DNA of 64,000 nucleotides from Rhodophyticola sp017644125 (GTDB lineage Bacteria; Pseudomonadota; Alphaproteobacteria; Rhodobacterales; Rhodobacteraceae). A program made the position numbers and the translations under genes. Shown here piece after piece: positions 41,182 to 50,840 of this stretch. The stretch lies in NCBI RefSeq assembly GCF_042140125.1, contig NZ_CP159473.1; one strand, written 5' to 3'. The notes beneath the pieces were generated by a model. It ran no database searches. It was not told the origin of the DNA and saw nothing but the letters and a program-made list of their open reading frames with translations. Within the stretch, counting starts at the first letter, position 1; each line of letters starts with the position of its first letter.

Positions 41182-42749
41182 AACTGACGGTCTGGACATA
41201 TGAAGGCCCGCCCCATGTGGGGGCGATGCGCGTCGCAACCGGCATGAAAGGCCTGCATTATGTGCTGCACGCGCCGCAGGGCGACACCTACGCGGATCTC
41301 CTCTTCACCATGATCGAACGGCGCGATCATCGCCCGCCGGTCACCTACACCACGTTCGAGGGGCGCGATCTGGGCGCCGACACCGCCGGCATCTTCAAGA
41401 CCGCCTGCATGGACGCCTATGAGAGGTTCCGGCCGCAAGCGCTCATCGTCGGCGCTTCCTGCACGGCGGAGCTTATTCAGGACGATCCCGGCGGCCTTGC
41501 CGAAGCGATGGACATTCCGGTCCCGGTCATCGCGCTGGAGCTTCCGAGCTATCAGCGCAAGGAAGGCTTCGGCACGGACGAGACCTTCTATCAGATCGTC
41601 AAGGCCCTTGCCCGCCCGATGGCGCGCACGCCGGAGATCTCCTGCAACATCCTCGGTCCCGTCGCGCTGGGCTTCCGGCATCGCGACGATATCGAAGAGG
41701 TCAGATCCCTGCTTTGGGAAATGGGCATCGCCGTAAATGTCGTGGCCCCGCTGGGTGCCACGCCCGAACAGATCACGACCCTTGGACAGGCCCATTTCAA
41801 CGTCATGCTCTACCCCGAGCATGCCGAGACCGCCTGCCGCCATCTGGAAAAGGTCTGCGACCAGCCCTACACGAAAACCGTGCCCCTGGGCGTGGGCGCG
41901 ACCCATGATTTCGTGGCCGAGGTCGCGGCGCTCGCCGGGGTCGAACCCCGCAAGGATCTCTCCCGGCTGCGCCAGCCCTGGTGGTCCAAATCCGTCGACT
42001 CGACCTACCTGACGGGCAAACGCGTTTTCCTCTTCGGCGACGCCACGCATGTGAAGGCCGCCGCCCGGATCGCCCGCGACGAGATGGGCTTCGAGGTGGT
42101 GGGGATGGGCTGCTACAACCGGGAGTTTGCGCGCGACATCCGCGCGCTTGCGAAGGATTACGGGCTCACCGCACTGATCACGGACGATTATCTCGAGGTG
42201 GAAAAGGCCATCGAGGAGGCGGCGCCCGAAATGATCCTCGGCACCCAGATGGAGCGCCATATCGGCAAACGCCTCGGTATTCCCTGCGCTGTCATTTCCG
42301 CGCCTGTCCATGTGCAGGATTTCCCGGCCCGCTATTCGCCGCAGATGGGCTGGGAAGGCGCGAACGTGATCTTCGACACCTGGATCCATCCGCTGGTGAT
42401 GGGTCTCGAAGAGCACCTGCTGCATATGTTCCGCGAGGATTTCGAGTTCCACGACGAAGCGGGCCCGAGCCATCACGGGGGCCATGCGCCGAAGCCCGTG
42501 GCCGAGCCCGGTGCGCCGGTCGCCGAAACCGCCCGCCCCGCTCAGGACGCGCAGGACGATGCCGCGCCCGGATCAACCGGCGGCGACGTGATGGTCTGGC
42601 TGGAAGACGCCGAGAAGGAGCTGAAGAAGATCCCGTTCTTCGTGCGCGGCAAGGCGCGGCGCAATACCGAGAAATTCGCCGCCGAACAGGGCGTGACGGA
42701 AATCAGCATCGACACACTCTACGAGGCAAAGGCCCATTATGCGCGATAG
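41178..42749 (+). CDS. bchB: Light-independent protochlorophyllide reductase subunit BchB
   Basis: NifK-like partner of BchN, supplying the Asp ligand of the cluster; 523 residues. MKLTVWTYEGPPHVGAMRVA (20 residues) and YVLHAPQGDTYADLLFTMIE (20 residues) form the N-terminus, VGASCTAELIQDDPGGLAEA near residue 95 carries the cysteine. The Pro/Ala/Glu linker near residue 440 leads to a C-terminal domain ending in TEISIDTLYEAKAHYAR. It starts in an ATGA overlap with bchN and overlaps bchH by 11 bases. Confidence 0.95.
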   Translation: MKLTVWTYEGPPHVGAMRVATGMKGLHYVLHAPQGDTYADLLFTMIERRDHRPPVTYTTFEGRDLGADTAGIFKTACMDAYERFRPQALIVGASCTAELIQDDPGGLAEAMDIPVPVIALELPSYQRKEGFGTDETFYQIVKALARPMARTPEISCNILGPVALGFRHRDDIEEVRSLLWEMGIAVNVVAPLGATPEQITTLGQAHFNVMLYPEHAETACRHLEKVCDQPYTKTVPLGVGATHDFVAEVAALAGVEPRKDLSRLRQPWWSKSVDSTYLTGKRVFLFGDATHVKAAARIARDEMGFEVVGMGCYNREFARDIRALAKDYGLTALITDDYLEVEKAIEEAAPEMILGTQMERHIGKRLGIPCAVISAPVHVQDFPARYSPQMGWEGANVIFDTWIHPLVMGLEEHLLHMFREDFEFHDEAGPSHHGGHAPKPVAEPGAPVAETARPAQDAQDDAAPGSTGGDVMVWLEDAEKELKKIPFFVRGKARRNTEKFAAEQGVTEISIDTLYEAKAHYAR

Positions 42750-45700
42750 CGGCCACATCCCCGGCTACCGCGTCGTCATCGTGACGCTGGACAGCCACGC
42801 CGCCGGGCCCGCCGCCCGGGTTTCAGAGCGTCTGGCCGATGAATTCCCGGGCCTCTCTGTCTCCGTCCATGCCTCTGCGGAATGGGCCGAGAACCCGGAT
42901 GCGCTGGAAATGGCCAAGGATGCCGTGCGCCACGGCGATCTGATCGTCGCGAACCTTCTGTTCATCGAGGAGCATATCCAGGCGATCCTGCCCGACCTCG
43001 AAGCCCGCCGCGACGCCTGCGACGCGATGATCGGGCTGATCTCCGCCTCCGAGGTCGTAAGCCTCACCCGCATGGGCGAGCTGGACATGCGCAAGCCCAG
43101 CAGTGGGCCGATGAAGCTTCTGAAAAAGCTGCGCGGCTCGGCGAAACCTTCGGCCTCGTCCGGCGAAAAGCAGATGAAGATGCTCCGCCGGCTTCCGAAG
43201 ATCCTGAAATACATCCCCGGCAAGGCGCAGGATCTCCGCGCCTGGTTCCTGTCGATGCAATACTGGCTGGGCGGGTCCGACGACAATGTCGAACAGATGG
43301 TCCGCTTCCTTGTGGGCCGCTATGCCAGCGACACCGCTTTCAAGGGCGCCGAGGCCGCCGCGCCCATCGATTATCCCGATGTCGGGCTGTACCACCCGGA
43401 CCTGCCGGGCCACCACATCACCACCGATGCCGCCGATCTGCCGCAGCCCGCGGCTCCGGTCGCCACCGTCGGCCTGCTGATGATGCGCAGCTACATCCTA
43501 GCCTCCGACACCGCCCATTACGATGGTGTGATCCGGCAGATGCAGGCGGCCGGTCTGGCCGTGATCCCGGCCTTCGCCGGCGGGCTTGACGGTCGTCCCG
43601 CGATCGCGGATTACTTCGCCGGCGGCCGGATCGACGCGCTGGTCTCCCTGACCGGGTTCAGCCTGATCGGCGGCCCGGCCTATAACGACAGCGACGCCGC
43701 CGTTGCGGTCCTCAAGGATCTCGACGTGCCCTACGTCGCGGCCCATCCGATCGAGTTTCAGACCCTTGGCCAGTGGGGCTCGTCCGAGGGCGGTCTCGGC
43801 CCGGTGGAGACCACGATGCTCATCGCGCTTCCCGAGATCGACGGGGCGACCTGCCCCACGGTCTTCGGCGGGCGCCACGGGGCAGACGGCTGCCACGGCT
43901 GCAACTACAACTGCCCGAACAAGGACAATCACAAGGCCATGTCGCCCTGTCTCGAACGGATCGAGGCGCTGACCGGAAAGGTCCGCAAGCTGGCGATCCT
44001 GCGGCGCTCCGATGTGACCGAGCGCAAGCTCGGGATCGTCCTGTTCGGTTTTCCGCCCAATGCCGGGGCCATCGGCACGGCCGCCTATCTCAGCGTCTTC
44101 GAGTCGCTCTACAACACGCTGCATGCGCTCAAGACCGAAGGCTACGATCTGGATCCGCCCGCCACGGTGGACGACCTGCGCCACGCGATCCTGCACGGCA
44201 ATGCCGAGCGCTATGGCCAGCAGGCAAACGTCGCCGCGCGTATCCCCGCCGACGATATCGTTGCCCGCGAGCCCCATCTGGCCGAGCTTGAGGCCGTCTG
44301 GGGCCCGGCCCCGGGAAAACAGCAATCCGATGGCGGCGGCGTTTTCGTGCTGGGCGCGCAGTTCGGCAATGTCTTCGTCGGGGTTCAGCCGACCTTCGGC
44401 TATGAAGGCGACCCGATGCGGCTGCTCTTCGAGAAGGGTTTTGCCCCGACCCATGCCTTCTCCACCTTCTACCGCTACCTGCGGGAGGATTTCGGCGCCG
44501 ATGTGCTCTTGCATTTCGGGATGCATGGCGCGCTGGAATTCATGCCGGGCCGTCAGGCGGGCCTGGGCGCGCGCGACTGGCCCGACCGGCTGATCGGGGA
44601 CATGCCCAATGTCTATCTCTACGCCTCCAACAATCCGTCCGAGGCGACGCTGGCCAAACGCCGGTCCAACGCGGTGACGATCACGCACCTGACCCCGCCG
44701 CTGGCCGCAAGCGGTCTCTACAAGGGTCTGAGCGAACTGAAAGACAGCCTCACCCGCTGGCGTGGCCTGCCCCCCGACAGCCCCGAGCGGGAGGAACTGG
44801 CCGTCTTGACCCGCACACAGGCCGAGGCCGTCGACATGGCCGACACCGATCCGGATACGCTGTGGCTGAAGCTTCTGGAAACCGAGGATGCGCTGATCCC
44901 CGACGGGCTGCATGTTCTGGGCCGCGCCATCGACGAGGCGGAGTTGCAGGAACATCTGCGCGTGATGGCCGAAACAGACCCTGAAACGCGGGGCAGGGTC
45001 GAACATCTGCTGCGTCAGCAGACCGAGCTTCCGGCGCTGATGCGCGCGCTTGAGGCGCATTTCATCGAACCGGTTCCGGGCGGCGATCTGATCCGCTCGC
45101 CCGAGGTTCTGCCCACCGGCCGCAACATCCATGCCTTCGATCCGTTCCGCATGCCCACGGCTTTCGCCCTGCAGGACGGTGCGAAACAGGCCGACAGGCT
45201 GTTGCAGGCCGCCGGCACGCTTCCCCGTTCGGTGGCGCTGGTTCTGTGGGGATCCGACAATATCAAATCCGATGGCGGCCCGATCTCCCAGGCGCTGGCG
45301 CTGATGGGGGCGACCCCGCGCTTCGACGGATATGGCCGGCTCTCCGGTGCCGATCTCATCCCGCTGGAACAACTGGGCCGCCCGCGGATCGACGTGGTGA
45401 TGACGCTTTCGGGCATTTTCCGCGATCTGCTGCCCCTGCAGACCCGGATGCTGGCCGAAGCCGCCTACAAGGCCGCCACGGCGGAGGAGCCGACGGAGCG
45501 GAACTTCGTGCGTGCCCACGCCCTCGACTACGCCGAGAAAATGGGGGTCGACATGGAAACGGCGGCCCTGCGCGTCTTCTCCAATGCCGAAGGCGCCTAC
45601 GGCTCCAACGTCAACATCCTCGTCGACAGCAGCGCCTGGGACGGCGAGGATGAACTGGCCGATGCCTATGAGGCGCGCAAGAGCTTCGCCTATGGCCGCG

Positions 45701-46296
45701 ACGGCAAGGCCAAGAAAAACGCAGGCCTCCTGCAATCGGCCCTCAAGGATGTCGATATCGCCTATCAGAACCTCGAATCCGTCGAGCTGGGCGTGACGAC
45801 GGTCGATCATTACTTCGATACGCTGGGCGGCATCTCGCGCGCGGTCAAACGCGCCAAGGGTGTCGAAGCGCCGGTCTTCATCGGCGACCAGACCCGGGGC
45901 GAAGGCAAGGTCCGCACGCTTCAGGATCAGGTCGCGCTGGAAACCCGCTCCCGCTCGCTCAACCCGAAATGGTTCGAAGGTCTGCTGAAGCATGGCCATG
46001 AAGGCGTTCGCCAGATCGAGGCCCAGGTGACCAACACGCTTGGCTGGTCCGCCACCACAGGTCAGGTCGACCCTTGGGTCTATCAGCGCCTGTCCGAGAC
46101 CTTCGTGCTCGATGAGGAGATGCGCCGCCGTCTGGCCGCGCTCAACCCGCAAGCCTCCGCGCGCATGGCCAACCGCCTGCTGGAGGCACATGAACGTGAT
46201 TACTGGCAACCCGACGAGGCCACGCTTGCCGCCCTTCAGGCCGGGGCGGACGAGCTGGAAGACACGCTTGAAGGGCTCAACGTAGCCGCTGAATGA
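42739..46296 (+). CDS. bchH: Magnesium chelatase subunit BchH
   Basis: Large porphyrin-binding subunit of magnesium chelatase, inserting Mg into protoporphyrin IX with BchI and BchD; 1185 residues, normal size. Recognisable regions are the N-terminal YRVVIVTLDSHAAGPAARVS, the GCNYNCPNKDNHK Cys-rich stretch near residue 390, LHFGMHGALEFMPGRQAGLG (20 residues) near residue 594, NPSEATLAKRRSNAVTITHL near residue 636, and the late AYGSNVNILVDSSAWDGEDE near residue 955. The start overlaps bchB and SD-like sequence is weak, suggesting translational coupling. Confidence 0.97.
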   Translation: MRDSGHIPGYRVVIVTLDSHAAGPAARVSERLADEFPGLSVSVHASAEWAENPDALEMAKDAVRHGDLIVANLLFIEEHIQAILPDLEARRDACDAMIGLISASEVVSLTRMGELDMRKPSSGPMKLLKKLRGSAKPSASSGEKQMKMLRRLPKILKYIPGKAQDLRAWFLSMQYWLGGSDDNVEQMVRFLVGRYASDTAFKGAEAAAPIDYPDVGLYHPDLPGHHITTDAADLPQPAAPVATVGLLMMRSYILASDTAHYDGVIRQMQAAGLAVIPAFAGGLDGRPAIADYFAGGRIDALVSLTGFSLIGGPAYNDSDAAVAVLKDLDVPYVAAHPIEFQTLGQWGSSEGGLGPVETTMLIALPEIDGATCPTVFGGRHGADGCHGCNYNCPNKDNHKAMSPCLERIEALTGKVRKLAILRRSDVTERKLGIVLFGFPPNAGAIGTAAYLSVFESLYNTLHALKTEGYDLDPPATVDDLRHAILHGNAERYGQQANVAARIPADDIVAREPHLAELEAVWGPAPGKQQSDGGGVFVLGAQFGNVFVGVQPTFGYEGDPMRLLFEKGFAPTHAFSTFYRYLREDFGADVLLHFGMHGALEFMPGRQAGLGARDWPDRLIGDMPNVYLYASNNPSEATLAKRRSNAVTITHLTPPLAASGLYKGLSELKDSLTRWRGLPPDSPEREELAVLTRTQAEAVDMADTDPDTLWLKLLETEDALIPDGLHVLGRAIDEAELQEHLRVMAETDPETRGRVEHLLRQQTELPALMRALEAHFIEPVPGGDLIRSPEVLPTGRNIHAFDPFRMPTAFALQDGAKQADRLLQAAGTLPRSVALVLWGSDNIKSDGGPISQALALMGATPRFDGYGRLSGADLIPLEQLGRPRIDVVMTLSGIFRDLLPLQTRMLAEAAYKAATAEEPTERNFVRAHALDYAEKMGVDMETAALRVFSNAEGAYGSNVNILVDSSAWDGEDELADAYEARKSFAYGRDGKAKKNAGLLQSALKDVDIAYQNLESVELGVTTVDHYFDTLGGISRAVKRAKGVEAPVFIGDQTRGEGKVRTLQDQVALETRSRSLNPKWFEGLLKHGHEGVRQIEAQVTNTLGWSATTGQVDPWVYQRLSETFVLDEEMRRRLAALNPQASARMANRLLEAHERDYWQPDEATLAALQAGADELEDTLEGLNVAAE

Positions 46297-46309
46297 CAGG
46301 AGAACCGAC

Positions 46310-47278
46310 ATGAGCCCACTGGATACCAAACACCCGCCCGCCGCGCGCGCCAATGCCCGCGAGCAAGAGGGTCTGAAGGCCCGTGGGCTGGCCAACCCGC
46401 CGATCCTGAAGAAGGGGGAGGATGGCGAGGGCTCGCTGCAGGTCCATCAGGACGAGACGCTGAAGATCGAAGGCGCCAAGGTCTTTGCCGTCTACGGCAA
46501 GGGCGGGATCGGCAAATCCACCACCTCGTCCAACCTGTCCGCCGCCTTCACCAAGCTTGGCAAGAAGGTGCTCCAGATCGGCTGCGACCCCAAGCATGAC
46601 AGCACCTTCACCCTGACCGGCCATCTTCAGCCGACGGTGATCGACATCCTGAAGGACGTGGATTTCCATGCCGAGGAACTGCGCCCCGAGGATTTCGTGA
46701 CCACCGGCTATAACGGCGTCATGTGCGTCGAGGCGGGCGGCCCGCCCGCGGGCACCGGATGCGGCGGCTATGTCGTGGGCCAGACGGTCAAGCTGCTGAA
46801 ACAGCACCACATGCTGGAAGACACCGATGTGGTCATCTTCGATGTGCTGGGCGATGTGGTCTGCGGCGGTTTCGCCGCTCCGCTCCAGCATGCGGACCGC
46901 GCCGTGATCGTGACCGCGAATGATTTCGACAGCATTTACGCGATGAACCGGATCATTCAGGCCGTGGGCGCGAAATCCAAGAACTACAACGTGCGTCTCG
47001 CCGGCTGCATCGCCAACCGCTCGAAGGACACCGATGAGGTGGATCGCTATTGCGAGGTGGTCGGGTTCAACCGCATCGCGCACATGCCCGATATCGACGC
47101 CATCCGGCGGTCGCGGCTGAAGAAGAAGACCCTTTTCGAGATGCCCGACGATGAGGATATCGTGCTGGCCCGTGCCGAATACGTGCGGCTTGCCGATCTT
47201 CTCTTCAAGGGCACCGACCCGCTTGCCCCGGAGTCCCTGCCGGATCGTGAAATCTTCGAATTGCTCGGGTTTGATTGA
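46310..47278 (+). CDS. bchL: Light-independent protochlorophyllide reductase iron protein BchL
   Basis: ATP-dependent electron donor to BchNB, NifH-like; 322 residues. The P-loop VYGKGGIGKSTTSSNLSAAF (20 residues) is near residue 62, and the 4Fe-4S cysteines are in PAGTGCGGYVVGQT near residue 150 and VLGDVVCGGFAAPL near residue 185. It has an N-terminal extension of about 40 charged residues. AGGAGAA lies upstream of the ATG. It ends in a TGATG junction with bchM. Confidence 0.96.
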   Translation: MSPLDTKHPPAARANAREQEGLKARGLANPPILKKGEDGEGSLQVHQDETLKIEGAKVFAVYGKGGIGKSTTSSNLSAAFTKLGKKVLQIGCDPKHDSTFTLTGHLQPTVIDILKDVDFHAEELRPEDFVTTGYNGVMCVEAGGPPAGTGCGGYVVGQTVKLLKQHHMLEDTDVVIFDVLGDVVCGGFAAPLQHADRAVIVTANDFDSIYAMNRIIQAVGAKSKNYNVRLAGCIANRSKDTDEVDRYCEVVGFNRIAHMPDIDAIRRSRLKKKTLFEMPDDEDIVLARAEYVRLADLLFKGTDPLAPESLPDREIFELLGFD

Positions 47279-47961
47279 TGGCCGACTACGCCGCCACACG
47301 CGCACGGGTCGAGGATTATTTCGACCGCACGGCAACCCGGACATGGGAGCGTCTGACCTCTGACGCACCCGTTTCGGGTATCCGCCAGACCGTGCGCGAG
47401 GGCCGCGACAGGATGCGGGAGATCATGCTGGGCCAGTTGCCCGAGGATCTGGCCGGCAAGCGCGTGCTCGATGCAGGCTGCGGCGCAGGCCAGATGACGG
47501 CGGAGCTTGCGATGCGCGGCGCCGATGTCGTGGCGATCGACATCTCGCCGGAACTCGTGAAGATCGCGGAACGCCGCCTGTCCGACAATCTGGCGCCGCG
47601 CGTCACCTTTACCTCGGGCGATATGCTCTCCGAAAGCCTTGGCGCCTTCGACTACGTCATGGCGATGGACAGCATGATCTATTACGAGGCCGACGATCTG
47701 GGCCGGGCGCTGGCCGGGTTGTGCCCCCGGGTCGAGGGATCCGTGGTCTTCACGGTCGCACCGCGCACCACGCTTCTGATGGCGATGTGGGGGGTGGGCA
47801 AACTCTTCCCGCGGTCCGACCGCTCCCCCACCATGGTGCCGCACAAGCCGCGGCATCTGGCCCGGAAAACGTCTCTGCATGGCGCATCAGGCTCGATTTC
47901 CGAAGTCGAGCGTGTGTCCCGGGGCTTCTACATTTCCACCTGTCTGGAGTATGCCAGATGA
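47278..47961 (+). CDS. bchM: Magnesium-protoporphyrin IX methyltransferase BchM
   Basis: SAM-dependent methyl esterification of Mg-protoporphyrin IX before AcsF acts; 227 residues. The class I methyltransferase loop VLDAGCGAGQMTAELAMRGA (20 residues) is near residue 63, followed by the VVAIDISPELVKIAE strand and FDYVMAMDSMIYYE near residue 124. Starts at the ATG at 47278 (TGATG with the bchL stop). It ends in an ATGA overlap with lhaA. Confidence 0.95.
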   Translation: MADYAATRARVEDYFDRTATRTWERLTSDAPVSGIRQTVREGRDRMREIMLGQLPEDLAGKRVLDAGCGAGQMTAELAMRGADVVAIDISPELVKIAERRLSDNLAPRVTFTSGDMLSESLGAFDYVMAMDSMIYYEADDLGRALAGLCPRVEGSVVFTVAPRTTLLMAMWGVGKLFPRSDRSPTMVPHKPRHLARKTSLHGASGSISEVERVSRGFYISTCLEYAR

Positions 47962-49379
47962 GCATGCTGTCGCGCATATCCATCCGGTATCTGCCCTTTG
48001 CGGACGCAGCCAGCGACGGCCTGCCCATGGGCGAGCTTCTGCGGCTTTCGCTGTTTCAGGTTTCCGTCGGCATGGCCGGGGTTCTGCTTCTGGGCACGCT
48101 GAACCGCGTGATGATCGTGGAGCTTTCGGTGCCCGCCGTTCTGGTCGCGATCATGGTGGCGCTGCCGGTGCTGATCGCCCCGTTCCGCGCGCTTCTGGGG
48201 TTCAAGTCCGACAATTACCGCTCCTCGATCGGCTGGAAGCGCATCCCCTATCTCTGGTTCGGCTCCATCTGGCAGATGGGCGGGCTGGCGGTGATGCCTG
48301 CGGCGCTGCTCGTTCTGGGTGGCGATGTTGTTCACAACGTGCCCTTCGCCGGTGAGGTGCTTGCCGCGCTGGCCTTCCTGATGACCGGTCTGGGCATGCA
48401 TATGACCCAGACCGCCGGTCTCGCGCTCGCCGCCGACCGCGCGTCGGAGGAGGCCCGCCCCCGCGTCGTGGCCCTTCTCTATGTGATGTTCCTGATTGGC
48501 ATGGGCATCTCCGCCCTCGTGGTGGGCTGGTTCCTGCGCGATTTCACGCCGCTGAAGCTTATTCAGGTCGTCCAGTCCGCCGCCCTGATCACCCTGATCC
48601 TGAACCTCATCGCATTGTGGAAACAGGAACGCGTCCGCCCGATGACGAGGCAAGAGCGCGCCGCGCCGCGTCCCAGCTTCCGCGACGCCTGGGCCGATTA
48701 TGCCAATGGCGGGACAGCCGGGCGGCTTCTGGTCGTGGTCTTTCTGGGCACCATGGCCTTCAACATGCAGGATGTCCTGCTGGAACCCTATGGCGGGGAG
48801 ATCCTCGGCCTGTCGGTGTCCGCCACGACCCTGCTGACGGCCACCTGGGCCGCCGGTGCGCTGGTCGGGTTCGCGCTGGCCGCCAAATGGCTGGCGGGCG
48901 GCATCAATCCCTACCGGATGGCGGCGCGCGGCATTCTGGCCGGTGTCGCGGCGTTCTGCGCCGTGATCTTCGCAAACCCGATGGGCTCCGAAGTGCTGTT
49001 CTTTGCCGGTGCCTGCGGCATCGGCTTTGGCGGCGGTCTCTTCGCGGTGGCCACGCTGACCGCCGCGATGACGATGCCGGCGCAGGGCATGGCCGGGCGC
49101 GGTCTGGCGCTCGGGGCCTGGGGCGCGGCGCAGGCCACGGCGGCGGGCCTGTCCATCGCCATCGGCGGCGGGGTGCGCGATCTGGTCAATCAGGCCGCCA
49201 TGTCCGGCAGTCTGGGCGAGGCGCTTGCCAATCCCGGCACCGGCTATTCGGTCGTCTATCACCTGGAAATTCTGTTGCTGTTCGCAACGCTCATCGCGCT
49301 TGGCCCGCTGGTGCGGACCATCACAACCACACAGACCGGCAGCGTCCGCAAGATCGGCCTTGCCGACATGCCCACTTAA
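47958..49379 (+). CDS. lhaA: Light-harvesting 1 assembly protein LhaA
   Basis: PucC-family major facilitator protein that assists LH1 assembly, probably by handling bacteriochlorophyll or antenna peptides; 473 residues with about twelve membrane helices. LRLSLFQVSVGMAGVLLLGT (20 residues) is near residue 28, FRALLGFKSDNYRSSIGWKR (20 residues) near residue 78, and GAWGAAQATAAGLSIAIGGG (20 residues) near residue 385. The position between bchM and puhA is the one lhaA occupies in Rhodobacter. The ATG at 47958 overlaps the bchM stop; upstream in-frame ATGs are inside bchM. Confidence 0.92.
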   Translation: MSMLSRISIRYLPFADAASDGLPMGELLRLSLFQVSVGMAGVLLLGTLNRVMIVELSVPAVLVAIMVALPVLIAPFRALLGFKSDNYRSSIGWKRIPYLWFGSIWQMGGLAVMPAALLVLGGDVVHNVPFAGEVLAALAFLMTGLGMHMTQTAGLALAADRASEEARPRVVALLYVMFLIGMGISALVVGWFLRDFTPLKLIQVVQSAALITLILNLIALWKQERVRPMTRQERAAPRPSFRDAWADYANGGTAGRLLVVVFLGTMAFNMQDVLLEPYGGEILGLSVSATTLLTATWAAGALVGFALAAKWLAGGINPYRMAARGILAGVAAFCAVIFANPMGSEVLFFAGACGIGFGGGLFAVATLTAAMTMPAQGMAGRGLALGAWGAAQATAAGLSIAIGGGVRDLVNQAAMSGSLGEALANPGTGYSVVYHLEILLLFATLIALGPLVRTITTTQTGSVRKIGLADMPT

Positions 49380-49405
49380 CCGACGGGTCACGAAGGAGAC
49401 CAAAC

Positions 49406-50176
49406 ATGACAAGCACCTTTTTCGGAACATTCGATCTGGCCAGCCTGTCGATCTGGCTGTTCTGGATCTTCTTCGCCCTCTTGATCTACTACCTGCAGAC
49501 CGAGAACATGCGCGAAGGCTATCCGCTGGAAAACGATGACGGAACGCAATCGGCCAATCAGGGCCTGTTTCCCGTCCCCAGCCCGAAAACCTTCAAGCTT
49601 CCCCACAATCGGGGCGAGGTCACCGTGCCCGGGCCCGACCTGCAAGCGCGCGGAGAGGTGGCGCTGAAGCGGACGAACCCCGCCAATGGCTATCCGTTCG
49701 AGCCGACCGGCGACCCGATGCTGGACGGTGTCGGCCCCGCCTCCTGGGCGAAACGCCGCGACCTGCCCGAGCTTGACGGCCACGGCCACAGCAAGATCGT
49801 TCCCATGGGCGCGACCGAGGGCTATCGTGTTTCCGCCGGGCGCGACCCGCGCGGGTTGCCGGTGGAGGCCGGGGACGGAGAGATCGTGGGCGAGATCAGC
49901 GACATGTGGCTGGACGCGCCCGAACAGCTGGTCCGCTATCTGTCCATCGAACTTGATGCGGATCATGGCGGGGGCACCCGCCTCGTGCCAATCCATTACT
50001 GCAAGATCAAATCCGACCGGGTGAAGATCAACGCGATCTTCGGCAAGCATTTCGCGAATGTGCCGGTCACCAAATCCCCCAATCAGGTCACCCTTTTGGA
50101 GGAGGAGAAGATCTCGGCCTACTATGCCGGAGGCATTCTCTACGCCTCGCAAGAGCGGCTCGACCCCGCCATCTGA
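49406..50176 (+). CDS. puhA: Photosynthetic reaction centre H subunit
   Basis: Caps the cytoplasmic face of the reaction centre and assists proton delivery to QB; 256 residues. One N-terminal transmembrane helix (LASLSIWLFWIFFALLIYYL, 20 residues) is followed by TENMREGYPLENDDG and the cytoplasmic domain with KTFKLPHNRGEVTVP near residue 68. C-terminal VPIHYCKIKSDRVKINAIFG (20 residues) near residue 196 is typical. A start at 49406 is supported by GAAGGAG upstream. Confidence 0.96.
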   Translation: MTSTFFGTFDLASLSIWLFWIFFALLIYYLQTENMREGYPLENDDGTQSANQGLFPVPSPKTFKLPHNRGEVTVPGPDLQARGEVALKRTNPANGYPFEPTGDPMLDGVGPASWAKRRDLPELDGHGHSKIVPMGATEGYRVSAGRDPRGLPVEAGDGEIVGEISDMWLDAPEQLVRYLSIELDADHGGGTRLVPIHYCKIKSDRVKINAIFGKHFANVPVTKSPNQVTLLEEEKISAYYAGGILYASQERLDPAI

Positions 50177-50189
50177 GGAGGAGAAACCG

Positions 50190-50825
50190 ATGTCCCACGA
50201 CGACTTTCAGACCGAGCCTGTCCGTGGATTACCCGAAAACCTGCCCGCGGGCGAAGAGATCCTGTGGCAGGGCCAGCCGGACTGGTGGGCCCTGGCGCGG
50301 GAATCACTCAGCCTGTACTGGGTGGCCGGCTATTTCGCCTTCCTCTTCGCCTGGCGCACCATCGCCGGCGCTGCGGGCGAAAGCTGGGCCGCCAGCGCCA
50401 ATGCCGCGTCCTTCTTTCTGGTCCTTGGCGCCATCGTCTGCGCGCTGCTGGTGCTGATCGCCTATGTTCAGGCCAAATCGACCGTCTACACGCTGACCAA
50501 TCGGCGCGTGGCGCTGCGGATCGGCGCGGCGCTCACGATGACGCTGAACCTGCCGTTCCGACAGATCGCCAATGCGACGCTGGCCAAGCGGGCGAACGGA
50601 ACCGGCACGATCGCGCTGGAGCTTCTGCCCGGCGATGTGACGCTGAGCTACATGATGACATGGCCCCATGTGCGGCCATGGCGGATGAAGCAGACCGAAC
50701 CGGCGCTGCGCTGCATCCCGGATGTGGAAAAGGTCGCCGCCCTTCTGGCCGATGCGGCGGAAACCGCCGTGGCCGAGCCCGTCATCTCGCGCATCCCCGC
50801 GCCGGATGCCGTGGCGGCAGAATAG
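50190..50825 (+). CDS. puhB: Photosynthetic complex assembly protein PuhB
   Basis: Integral membrane protein needed for reaction-centre and LH1 assembly; 211 residues. The N-terminal block NLPAGEEILWQGQPDWWALA (20 residues) is the conserved PuhB/PH-like start; two or three membrane helices cover about residues 48-115, then a conserved STVYTLTNRRVALRIGAALT (20 residues) segment. The start at 50190 follows GGAGGAG; the in-frame ATG at 50058 is a shadow of puhA. Downstream of puhA by 13 bases. Confidence 0.92.
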   Translation: MSHDDFQTEPVRGLPENLPAGEEILWQGQPDWWALARESLSLYWVAGYFAFLFAWRTIAGAAGESWAASANAASFFLVLGAIVCALLVLIAYVQAKSTVYTLTNRRVALRIGAALTMTLNLPFRQIANATLAKRANGTGTIALELLPGDVTLSYMMTWPHVRPWRMKQTEPALRCIPDVEKVAALLADAAETAVAEPVISRIPAPDAVAAE

Positions 50826-50840
50826 GGGAGGGTCGGAAAG

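Noticed and set aside
43498..46395. 965-codon open frame antisense to bchH
   Set aside because: Shadow of the bchH codon pattern; no domain motifs and no independent expression signal.
48617..49405. Long upstream extension of puhA in frame
   Set aside because: It runs through lhaA in another frame; the conserved H-subunit N-terminus and a Shine-Dalgarno define the start at 49406.
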